Assembly: GCA_019187105.1 (NCBI GenBank)
Contig: JABAQM010000001.1
Span: forward strand, 1,948,734 to 2,012,733
DNA from: Fimbriimonadaceae bacterium
GTDB taxonomy: Bacteria > Armatimonadota > Fimbriimonadia > Fimbriimonadales > Fimbriimonadaceae
DNA length: 64,000 bases
Direction: 5' to 3'
Positions 50,748-57,760 of the stretch are shown in pieces; the stretch's first letter is position 1, and each line of letters begins with the position of its first letter. The notes beneath the pieces were generated by a model. That model did no database searches and was not told the origin of the DNA. It saw only the letters and a program-made list of their open reading frames with translations. Position numbers and translations under genes: made by a program.

Positions 50748-52673
50748 ATGCCCCAGGATAAGATCGTCGTCGTTGGCGCGAGAGAAAACAACCTCAAGAA
50801 CGTGACCGTGGAGATTCCACGCGATCAATTGGTGGTCATCACCGGCTTGAGCGGCAGCGGAAAGAGCAGTCTGGCCTTCGACACCATTTACGCGGAGGGC
50901 CAGCGGCGCTATGTCGAGAGCCTGAGCGCCTATGCCCGGCAGTTTCTCGGCCAGATGGACAAGCCGGACGTGGACCATATCGACGGGCTGTCTCCAGCGG
51001 TCTCGATCGACCAAAAGAGCGCTTCGCGCAACCCGAGGTCGACAGTCGGAACCGTTACGGAAATCTATGACTACCTTCGAATCCTGTTTGCCCGCGCCGG
51101 GATTCCGTATTGCATCAACGGCCACGGCCCGATCGAGCGCCAATCCACGGACCAGATCGTTGATGCCGTGAAAGCGATGCCGGATGGGGCGAAGCTGCAG
51201 GTTCTGGCGCCCGTTGTTCGGGGGAGAAAGGGCGAGTACAAATCCGTACTCCAGGAAATCAACCGGGCTGGCTACGTCCGCGTCCGGGTGGACGGCGAGA
51301 TGTACGAGGTCACCGACGACATCCCGATGGACCGCTACAAACAGCACACCATCGAAGTTGTAGTCGACCGTCTGGTCCTCAAGGATGGCATCGACCGCCG
51401 CTTGACCGACTCGGTGGAGAGCGCCCTGAAAATGGGCAAGGGTCTCGTAACGCTGAGCTTGCAGGATCCGACGACGGAGCAGTGGGTTGACCATTCGTTC
51501 AGCGAGAGCTACAGTTGCGCCGAGTGCGGGTTCAGCATGCCGGAGCCCGAGCCGCGCATGTTTTCGTTCAATTCTCCTTATGGCGCCTGCCCCGATTGCC
51601 TTGGACTCGGCACGAAGACAGAATTCGACCTTGAGCTCATCATTCCGGACCGGTCAAAGCCCCTGCGAGACGGCGCGATCGTGCCCTTTGTGTACAAATC
51701 GGGAGAAGTGAAGGAGTGGTGGCCGGACATGCTCGACGGCGTGGGAAAGGCTGTCGGCTTCGATGCTTCGCTGCCCGTTAGCGAATTGACCGTAGAACAG
51801 CTGGAGCCGGTCTGGAACGGTCTGGAACAACCCGTACAGGTCACCATGCACTACGGGCGTTCGACCCGCACCTTCAATGCGAAATGGGAAGGCGTGGTGG
51901 CCTCGCTACGCAAGCGGTACGAAGGAACCGAAAGCGAATGGGTCAAGAAGGACCTCGAACAGTACATGAGCACGAAGCCGTGTCCCAGCTGCAATGGGCG
52001 ACGGCTGAAACCCGAGAGCCTCGCCGTGAGAATCGCCGACACCGATATTTCCGAGGCGTGCTCGATGCCGGTGGCAGACGCGCTCAGGTGGTTCGAGGCA
52101 CTTCCCGCAAAACTCACCAAGCGACAAACCGCGATTGCTGAACGCGCCATAAAGGAGGTAATTGAGCGGCTTCGATTCCTCTACGACGTCGGGCTCTCTT
52201 ACTTGACATTGGACCGTAACGCCCGGACCCTCGCCGGCGGGGAAGCCCAGCGAATACGTTTGGCGACCCAGATTGGAAGCGGGCTGATGGGTTGCCTCTA
52301 TATCCTGGACGAGCCCTCAATCGGACTCCACCAGCGAGACAATCGCAAGCTGATCGAAACCCTGAGAAGGCTGCGGGATCTCGGCAATACGGTCATCGTC
52401 GTCGAGCACGACGAGGAAACGATGCTTGCCGCGGATTGGCTGATCGAGCTGGGCCCAGGAGCTGGTGAGCATGGCGGGATTATCGTCAACGAAGGCAAGC
52501 TCGCCGACTTCCTCGTGAAACCGTCGATCACGGCCGAGTATCTTTCCCGCACGCGAAGTATCGAAGTGCCCGCTGAACGTCGCCGACCCAAGAGTGAATG
52601 CCCGCTTTCAGCGCCTTTCGGCAACGGCGTCCTCAAGTCTCGCAAGCCCAAGCGGGAGAAGGTCAGAGCCTAA
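50748..52673 (+). CDS. uvrA: UvrA-like excinuclease ATPase, first half only
   Basis: The 641-residue protein matches the first nucleotide-binding half of UvrA: Walker A GLSGSGKSS (33-41), YVESLSAYARQFLGQM, the zinc module C257, C260, C281, C284, a second C-P-S-C-N-G module (412-417), the ABC signature TLAGGEAQRIRLA (494-506, with Ala in place of the usual Ser), Walker B LYILDEPSIGLHQRD (517-531) and H554. It ends with SIEVPAERRRP and a basic 30-residue tail where full-length UvrA (about 940 residues) would start its second ATPase half. The missing half includes the C-terminal DNA-binding zinc module. The stop overlaps a convergent EVE gene, so no second half lies downstream. Confidence 0.93.
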   Translation: MPQDKIVVVGARENNLKNVTVEIPRDQLVVITGLSGSGKSSLAFDTIYAEGQRRYVESLSAYARQFLGQMDKPDVDHIDGLSPAVSIDQKSASRNPRSTVGTVTEIYDYLRILFARAGIPYCINGHGPIERQSTDQIVDAVKAMPDGAKLQVLAPVVRGRKGEYKSVLQEINRAGYVRVRVDGEMYEVTDDIPMDRYKQHTIEVVVDRLVLKDGIDRRLTDSVESALKMGKGLVTLSLQDPTTEQWVDHSFSESYSCAECGFSMPEPEPRMFSFNSPYGACPDCLGLGTKTEFDLELIIPDRSKPLRDGAIVPFVYKSGEVKEWWPDMLDGVGKAVGFDASLPVSELTVEQLEPVWNGLEQPVQVTMHYGRSTRTFNAKWEGVVASLRKRYEGTESEWVKKDLEQYMSTKPCPSCNGRRLKPESLAVRIADTDISEACSMPVADALRWFEALPAKLTKRQTAIAERAIKEVIERLRFLYDVGLSYLTLDRNARTLAGGEAQRIRLATQIGSGLMGCLYILDEPSIGLHQRDNRKLIETLRRLRDLGNTVIVVEHDEETMLAADWLIELGPGAGEHGGIIVNEGKLADFLVKPSITAEYLSRTRSIEVPAERRRPKSECPLSAPFGNGVLKSRKPKREKVRA

Positions 52674-53131
52674 AGCCGGTCGGCCAAGGCCAGGATCGTC
52701 GCCCATTCGTCGGGCTCGACCGGCAGCACGCTCAGTCGCTGCCCCTTTCGAAGCAGAAGCATGTTCGCCAGTGCCGGATTCGTTCGCATTTCGGCCAGGG
52801 TTATGATTCCGTTGAATTTCCGAACAAACGTCACATCGCGCGTCAGCCAGCGCGGATTGTCGCGCGGACTCTTCGCGTCGTAATACATGCTCTTGGGGTC
52901 GAACTGGGTCGGATCGGGATAGGCCTCGCTGGCAACGCGCATAATGCCGACGACTCCCGTCGGGTTGCTGTTGGAGTTGTAGAAGAACGCCTCGTCCCCG
53001 ACGTTCATCGAGTCGCGGAAATAGTTGCGGACCGTATAGTTTCGGCAACCCTCCCAGTGCTCGGTGCCCGCCCGCGCGAGGTCGTCGATGCTGTAGCAAT
53101 CCGGCTCCGATTTCATCAGCCAATACGGCAT
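52670..53131 (-). CDS. EVE domain protein
   Basis: The 153-residue protein matches stand-alone EVE (PUA-like) proteins: MPYWLMKSEPDCYSIDDLA at the start, GTEHWEGCRNYTVRNYF, MNVGDEAFFYNSNSNPTGVVGI and DPTQFDPKSMYYD, then NPRWLTRDVTFVRKF. The aromatic cage of this fold binds modified bases such as methylcytosine derivatives. It lies directly after hom on the same strand with no spacer, and its stop overlaps the half-UvrA gene by 4 nt. Role is unknown; neighbours do not settle it. Confidence 0.92.
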   Translation of the reverse strand: MPYWLMKSEPDCYSIDDLARAGTEHWEGCRNYTVRNYFRDSMNVGDEAFFYNSNSNPTGVVGIMRVASEAYPDPTQFDPKSMYYDAKSPRDNPRWLTRDVTFVRKFNGIITLAEMRTNPALANMLLLRKGQRLSVLPVEPDEWATILALADRL

Positions 53132-54421
53132 CTATTCCTCCACTCGAATCCAATTCACGACTTGATCCACGACATGCAAATTCTTGAGCGCCTTGATTCC
53201 GCGTAGGAATTCAGCTTCTTGGCACGGATGGGTAAGGAACACAAGCTCTCCACGCTGCCTCGGCAAGGTCCGCATCTCCATGGCGGCAAGCGATACGTTG
53301 CAGTTGCCAAAGACGGTCGCGATACAACCCAAGACCTTCGGGGCGTCCAAGACGATCATGCGAAGGTAGTACTTCGTCACGAGTTCATCCATGGCTATCA
53401 CGTCGATTTCACCGTCCTGTGGCAGCACGTTGCCGGCGCCGCCGATTCTGATGTTGCGGCACACGTCGATCACGTCTCCGATCACTGCGGAACCGGTAGG
53501 ATCGCCGCCCGCGCCGCGTCCGCTGAACATCACGTCCCCCACGAAGTCGCCTCGGATCCAGACCGCGTTATAGACTCCGCGCACGTCCGCGAGCGGATGG
53601 TCCTTCGGGATCATGGTGGGATGCACGCGCGCCGAGACGCCATGGCCAACCGCCTCGACGATGCCAAGCAGCTTGATGCGATATCCAAACAGCTCCGCAA
53701 ACTCCATGTCCCGCTTGGCAACGCTGCGAATGCCTTCGCGATACACCCTGCCCGGGGGCAGCGTCTTTTGGAAACCAATGGAGCCGAGAATCGCCAACTT
53801 GTATTGGGTGTCGAAACCGTCCACGTCGGACGTTGGATCAGCTTCGGCATAGCCCTTTTCCTGAGCGAGGGCGAGCACCTCGTCAAAGTCGGCTCCTTCT
53901 TCCGCCATCTTGGTCAGGATGTAGTTGGTGGTGCCGTTCAGAATTCCCATCAGCTTTATCAGGTCGTTTCCGGCGAGCTGATGCTTGAGCGGCTGGATCA
54001 GCGGGATTCCGCCACCTACGGCAGCCTCGTAGTGCAGGTCCAACCCGCGTTGGGCGGCGATATGGACCAAGTCCACCCCTTCTTTGGCGATCAGTTCCTT
54101 GTTTGCGGTCACCACGTGCTTGCCGGATTCCAGCGCCTTGGCAATCAGTGCTCCCGCCGGATCCAGTCCGCCCATCACTTCGATCACCATGTCGATCGTT
54201 GGATCGTCGACGATTCCGCGAAGATCGGTGGTCAGCTTGACCCCAGACTCTGAGCGCGGCTTATCGACGTCACGGACGCCGACTCGCACGATCTCGATAT
54301 CGGCGCCGACCTTCTTCTTGATGGCCTCGTAGTTGTCGCGAAGCATGCGATAGGCGCCTTGGCCGACGGTGCCAAAGCCAAGCATGCCGATGCGAATAAC
54401 GGGGCGTGCGGAATCAGCCAA
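53132..54421 (-). CDS. hom: homoserine dehydrogenase
   Basis: The 429-residue enzyme makes homoserine for threonine and methionine synthesis. The NAD(P) fold IGMLGFGTVGQGAYRML opens the protein; VTANKELIAKEGVDL, GGIPLIQPLKHQLAGND, GILNGTTNYILTKMAEEG and EADPTSDVDGFDTQYKLAIL carry the catalytic lysine and aspartate. A C-terminal ACT domain (about 350-425: YYLRMIVLDAPKVLGCIATVF) suggests feedback control by threonine. It overlaps accB by 8 nt upstream and abuts the EVE gene downstream, forming an accB-hom-EVE unit. Confidence 0.96.
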   Translation of the reverse strand: MADSARPVIRIGMLGFGTVGQGAYRMLRDNYEAIKKKVGADIEIVRVGVRDVDKPRSESGVKLTTDLRGIVDDPTIDMVIEVMGGLDPAGALIAKALESGKHVVTANKELIAKEGVDLVHIAAQRGLDLHYEAAVGGGIPLIQPLKHQLAGNDLIKLMGILNGTTNYILTKMAEEGADFDEVLALAQEKGYAEADPTSDVDGFDTQYKLAILGSIGFQKTLPPGRVYREGIRSVAKRDMEFAELFGYRIKLLGIVEAVGHGVSARVHPTMIPKDHPLADVRGVYNAVWIRGDFVGDVMFSGRGAGGDPTGSAVIGDVIDVCRNIRIGGAGNVLPQDGEIDVIAMDELVTKYYLRMIVLDAPKVLGCIATVFGNCNVSLAAMEMRTLPRQRGELVFLTHPCQEAEFLRGIKALKNLHVVDQVVNWIRVEE

Positions 54422-54857
54422 TGTACATCAAAACATCGCCCGGTTGGACCAGCTGGCCATTGGTGGCAACGATCTTCTCGACGGTCCCGCTGGCCGTCGC
54501 GGTGATTTCATTGAAGACCTTCATGGCCTCGATCAGACCCACAACCTGACCGGCGATCACAGCATCGCCTTCCCGCACGAAAGGCTGGGCCCCCGGACTG
54601 GACGCCATGTAGAAAATCCCCATCATCGGGCTGGCAACCGGTGTTCCGGCGGGTGGCGCCACAAGCGGAGGAGCCATCATCAAGGGGAACGAAACATCGT
54701 CGCCCTCGACGGCTGCCTCTCCGGGCGCTGCCGTCATCTGCGGCCGCCGCCGAGAAAACTCCACTGCCCAGTCGTCTCCGCTCAACTTCGCCTCGACGAG
54801 TCCGAACTCCGCCATGAGGGCGGCGAGCTCGTCGATCCGATCCTTCAGATCGCTCAC
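54414..54857 (-). CDS. accB: biotin carboxyl carrier protein of acetyl-CoA carboxylase
   Basis: The 147-residue protein has an N-terminal helical segment (SDLKDRIDELAALMAEFGL), an alanine/proline-rich linker and a C-terminal biotinyl domain (about 75-147) with PMMGIFYMASSPGAQPFV and the biotin lysine in VGLIEAMKVFNEI. It carries the carboxyl group from biotin carboxylase to acetyl-CoA in fatty acid synthesis. GTG 54857 fits the family start; the longer frame begins upstream of the promoter-like CATAAT box. accC is not adjacent; instead hom follows with an 8-nt overlap. Confidence 0.93.
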   Translation of the reverse strand: MSDLKDRIDELAALMAEFGLVEAKLSGDDWAVEFSRRRPQMTAAPGEAAVEGDDVSFPLMMAPPLVAPPAGTPVASPMMGIFYMASSPGAQPFVREGDAVIAGQVVGLIEAMKVFNEITATASGTVEKIVATNGQLVQPGDVLMYIG

Positions 54858-54863
54858 CCTTAC

Positions 54864-54869
54864 ATTATG
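54864..54869 (-). promoter_or_regulatory. candidate -10 box of accB
   Basis: CATAAT on the minus strand lies six bases before the GTG start of accB. The six bases (GTAAGG) could also act as a weak, very close ribosome binding site. Confidence 0.3.
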
Positions 54870-55079
54870 ATGCCTCGCTCGGTCGGGCACCTAACACGGG
54901 CAAGATAGGCAATAGGTCCCAAATCCAGTGACCCTTGGGAACACAACATGGTGTGATTCGCATCATACGTTGGGCATTTGGGCCCAGCACTATTACCATC
55001 CTCCAGAAACTGCGATACCTTACGATGTGGCGGTCAATAAGAAAGACACAGTGGATCGCCATCATCTTGGAGGATGAAA

Positions 55080-55715
55080 ATGATTAACTCTCGAACTCTC
55101 GTTATCGCTCTTGCAACTCTGGTCGCTACCGCCTCTCAGGCTGCAGTTCTGTGGTCCCAACCTTGGAACCCTAACCAGAAGTGGGCTTCGTTCCCTTCGG
55201 CTGTCGAAAGTTGTGCCGTACCGAACATCCTAGGCGCAATCGCAATGGACGATTTTCGCTTGGCAAATGGAGGCATCGTGAACCGAGTAGCTTGGTGGGG
55301 CGTTCCCCTGGTTACCGCACAGCTGGCCGGCGGCAGGAAGTACTACATTGCGTTCTATGAAAACACACCAGGTATGTGTAAACCCAACGCGCAACCCGTC
55401 TTTCGAGCTTGTGTGACTCCGCAGTTTGTAACCGCGGGAATCGACTGTCAAGGCAAAGTCGTTTATCGATTCGAAGCAGCACTAGGAGCACCATTCAATG
55501 CCGTTCCGAATCGACACTATTGGATTCAGATTTCTGAAGACGATTCGACAAGCGCTACCAAGAAGGTCATTGATTGGCAGTGGTCCGGCTACCGCCCGAT
55601 CAATCTCTGCCCATCGCAGAGCGTTCGCAAGATGGGCGCCCTCACGAAGCGGTTCCTCAACGTGGATCCTTGCGACGGCCAGAAGGACGACCTCGCTTTT
55701 CAACTGATCAACTAA
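55080..55715 (+). CDS. secreted hypothetical protein
   Basis: The 211-residue product starts MINSRTLVIALATLVATASQA, a signal peptide. The mature part begins VLWSQPWNP and looks like a beta-sandwich: AIAMDDFRLANGGIVNRVAWWG, RKYYIAFYENTPGMC, GKVVYRFEAAL and NRHYWIQISEDDS, with six cysteines likely to form disulfides. I do not recognise the function. GGAGG lies 6 nt before ATG 55080; the ATG at 55074 would leave no spacing. The 220 nt upstream, back to accB, show no further gene. Confidence 0.72.
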   Translation: MINSRTLVIALATLVATASQAAVLWSQPWNPNQKWASFPSAVESCAVPNILGAIAMDDFRLANGGIVNRVAWWGVPLVTAQLAGGRKYYIAFYENTPGMCKPNAQPVFRACVTPQFVTAGIDCQGKVVYRFEAALGAPFNAVPNRHYWIQISEDDSTSATKKVIDWQWSGYRPINLCPSQSVRKMGALTKRFLNVDPCDGQKDDLAFQLIN

Positions 55716-55734
55716 ACACCTCGCCCCCAAAACC

Positions 55735-55764
55735 GCCCCGGCAGCCATTGTGTCTCGCCGGGGC
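55735..55764. terminator. bidirectional hairpin terminator
   Basis: GCCCCGGC and GCCGGGGC form an 8-bp stem with a 14-nt loop between two convergent genes. On the plus strand TCTACTTT follows. Confidence 0.55.
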
Positions 55765-55765
55765 T

Positions 55766-56311
55766 CTACTTTGCGTCGACAATCAACCTGGCGGCTTCCA
55801 GTAGCGTGGCGCAGGTGCGATCAGGCTGGATTTCCCATTCGACTGATTCTCCAGGTGCGGTCACGCCGGAGTGCACCAGGATGGTGTTCAGGCCGGCGCG
55901 GTGACCACATTCGATGTCGGACCACTTGTCGCCCACCATCGTCGCCCCGCGAAGGTCCAATTCATGTTCGTCGCGGGCAGCGAGAATCATCCCCGGCATG
56001 GGCTTTCGCCAGGACGAGTTTTGAGCCTTTAAGTCCGTACAGTAGTAAATACCGCTAATTGAGAACCCTCGTTCAGCGCATCGCTCTTGTAGATATCGGT
56101 TGATCTGCTCGAGCGTCCCTGGCTGGATCAGCCCAAGCGATACGCCTTGCTGGTTGGAAATCACGTAAACATCGAATCCATTCGCATGAAGCAGTTCCAA
56201 CGCATCGATCGTGTAAGGAAAGATGCGGAAGTCTTCAAAACGACAAACATAGGGAGATATATCCTCGTTTATGACGCCATCTCTGTCGAGGAATACGGGG
56301 CGCCTCTTCAT
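55766..56311 (-). CDS. HAD-IIIA phosphatase, GmhB-like
   Basis: The 181-residue protein starts MKRRPVFLDRDGVINED, the HAD nucleophile motif of histidinol-phosphatase/heptose bisphosphatase enzymes. VISNQQGVSLG (motif II), the zinc-loop-like CTDLKAQNSSWRKPMPGM region (with the motif III lysine) and MVGDKWSDIECGHRAG (motif IV) follow. The usual four-cysteine zinc loop of GmhB is not intact, only one cysteine being present there. It may dephosphorylate heptose bisphosphate for lipopolysaccharide or a similar sugar phosphate. The ATG overlaps the MFS stop (ATGA). Confidence 0.86.
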   Translation of the reverse strand: MKRRPVFLDRDGVINEDISPYVCRFEDFRIFPYTIDALELLHANGFDVYVISNQQGVSLGLIQPGTLEQINRYLQERCAERGFSISGIYYCTDLKAQNSSWRKPMPGMILAARDEHELDLRGATMVGDKWSDIECGHRAGLNTILVHSGVTAPGESVEWEIQPDRTCATLLEAARLIVDAK

Positions 56312-57555
56312 TCGATGCCTTCCAATCGGTCCCGCTGAATAATACTGAAGATACCTGCACAAAACACCAAGCTTCCGCCGACGACTAAGGCGCTAGCTAC
56401 GGAATAGAGTTTTCCATACCATCCGAAGAAGAGCAGGCTTAGAGGAGCCAGGCCGGAAATGGCCCAGATGTGCATTGCCAGAACTCTCCCCCGCAGCCGC
56501 TCTGGCGATAACAGCTGGAAGAGTGTATTGGTGGTGTTCAATTGGGCGACTCCACATATGCCGGCGATGGCCAGAATCGGTCCGGCAATCCACAGCGAGT
56601 GCGTAAAGGAAAGCAGGATCAACATGAGTCCGATCCCGATCATGGCGACGTGGAGAATGATCCGCTTGTAGGGTCGGGACGAGAGCCAGGAAACCATGAG
56701 CAAGCCCGTTATCGCGCCGATCCCGACGCAGGTCATGGCAAGGCCGAGACCACGCTCATCGAGCCCGAGGATGTCCTTGGCAATCGCCGGCATGAAGCTG
56801 AGATAGAACAGGGCGAACATGGAAGTGGTGGACTCCATGAGAAAGAGAATCCGAAGGCGCTGGTCTCGGAAGGTGTAGCGCATGCCCTCGAAAAGGAGAT
56901 CTTGAATGGGCTGCGGCTCGCGTGCCTCGGCGGAGAGGTCGGCCCGAATGGTGAACACGCTTATGATCAGGGCGACGTAGCTGATACCGTTCAGCAGATA
57001 GCAGAACGCCGGTCCGAATTCCGCGAGCAGGAGGCCACCGAAGGCTGGACCGAAGACCCGCGCCATGTTGAAGGTCATCGCGTTAAGCGGAACCGCCGAG
57101 GGGAGGACTTCGGCCGGAACCACGCGCCCGACCGTTGCTTGTCGAGCGGGCGTTTCAAAGGCGGAAATGACGCCGTTGACCAGCGCGACGGCCGCGATAT
57201 GCCAGTACTCCACCCGGCCGGAATAGGTCAGCACGGCAAGCACGGTGGAGGAAATGGCGAAGAGGGCCTGGCACCACAGCAGCACCGTTCGACGGCTGTA
57301 GGTGTCGGTGATGATGCCGGCGAACAACCCGAGGATCGAAACCGGAATCATCGAGCAAAAGGCCACGAGGGCAAGCTTGTCAACCTCGCCGGTCAGCTCA
57401 TAAACGTGCCAGCCCTGGGCTACATTTCTGACCCATGTGCCGATGAAGGACACAAAGGCGCCGATCCACAAAATGCGAAAATCGCGAAACTGGAAAGGGC
57501 GGAGCGTATGGGATTCTCGGGCCCTGGTCAACCAAGTGGTCAGGACCCCTGCCAT
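56308..57555 (-). CDS. MFS transporter (EntS/MFS_3 type)
   Basis: The 415-residue protein has twelve predicted membrane segments. FRDFRILWIGAFVSFIGTWVRNVAQGW is at the start of TM1 in its usual form (FRILWIGAFVSFIGTWVRN), GIITDTYSRRTVLLWCQ is the loop 2-3 MFS signature, and NGVISAFETPARQATVGRVV the TM5 region typical of the EntS-like transmembrane secretion effector group. It probably exports a small molecule by proton antiport. TTTACT lies six bases before the ATG, and the HAD phosphatase is translationally coupled downstream. Confidence 0.9.
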   Translation of the reverse strand: MAGVLTTWLTRARESHTLRPFQFRDFRILWIGAFVSFIGTWVRNVAQGWHVYELTGEVDKLALVAFCSMIPVSILGLFAGIITDTYSRRTVLLWCQALFAISSTVLAVLTYSGRVEYWHIAAVALVNGVISAFETPARQATVGRVVPAEVLPSAVPLNAMTFNMARVFGPAFGGLLLAEFGPAFCYLLNGISYVALIISVFTIRADLSAEAREPQPIQDLLFEGMRYTFRDQRLRILFLMESTTSMFALFYLSFMPAIAKDILGLDERGLGLAMTCVGIGAITGLLMVSWLSSRPYKRIILHVAMIGIGLMLILLSFTHSLWIAGPILAIAGICGVAQLNTTNTLFQLLSPERLRGRVLAMHIWAISGLAPLSLLFFGWYGKLYSVASALVVGGSLVFCAGIFSIIQRDRLEGIE

Positions 57556-57561
57556 AGCCGG

Positions 57562-57567
57562 AGTAAA
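57562..57567 (-). promoter_or_regulatory. candidate -10 box, leaderless start
   Basis: TTTACT on the minus strand is separated from the ATG of the MFS gene by six bases, and no Shine-Dalgarno sequence is present. Confidence 0.35.
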
Positions 57568-57598
57568 CCCGAAAGGGCTAGACTAGCTATCTGGACGC

Positions 57599-57686
57599 GG
57601 AGTGGTGTCCGAGTGGTCGAAGGAGCGCGATTGGAAATCGCGTATACGGCAACGTATCGTGGGTTCGAATCCCACCCACTCCGCCA
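57599..57686 (+). tRNA. tRNA-Ser(GGA)
   Basis: An 88-nt class II tRNA: acceptor GGAGTGG/CCACTCC, anticodon stem CGCGA/TCGCG with loop TTGGAAA gives anticodon GGA, a long variable arm (TACGGCAACGTA) follows, and CCA is encoded (57684-57686). Confidence 0.97.
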
Positions 57687-57760
57687 TCTCTGTTGAGTTG
57701 GGGGCGAAAATACGTATTCACGCCTCGACTCTCGGCGTTCGCGGTAGAGTAGCCATCAAG

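Noticed and set aside
52560..53131. Frameshift explaining the short UvrA
   Set aside because: No other frame downstream encodes UvrA NBD-II motifs; the region is fully used by an intact EVE gene on the other strand.
53219..54253. Open frame of 344 codons on the plus strand
   Set aside because: It lies wholly antisense to hom, whose motifs are intact, and its composition (rich in His, Arg, Gly) is that of a shadow frame.
57602..57760. N-terminal extension of the ABC fusion protein
   Set aside because: It translates the tRNA-Ser gene; a signal peptide starts at GTG 57761.
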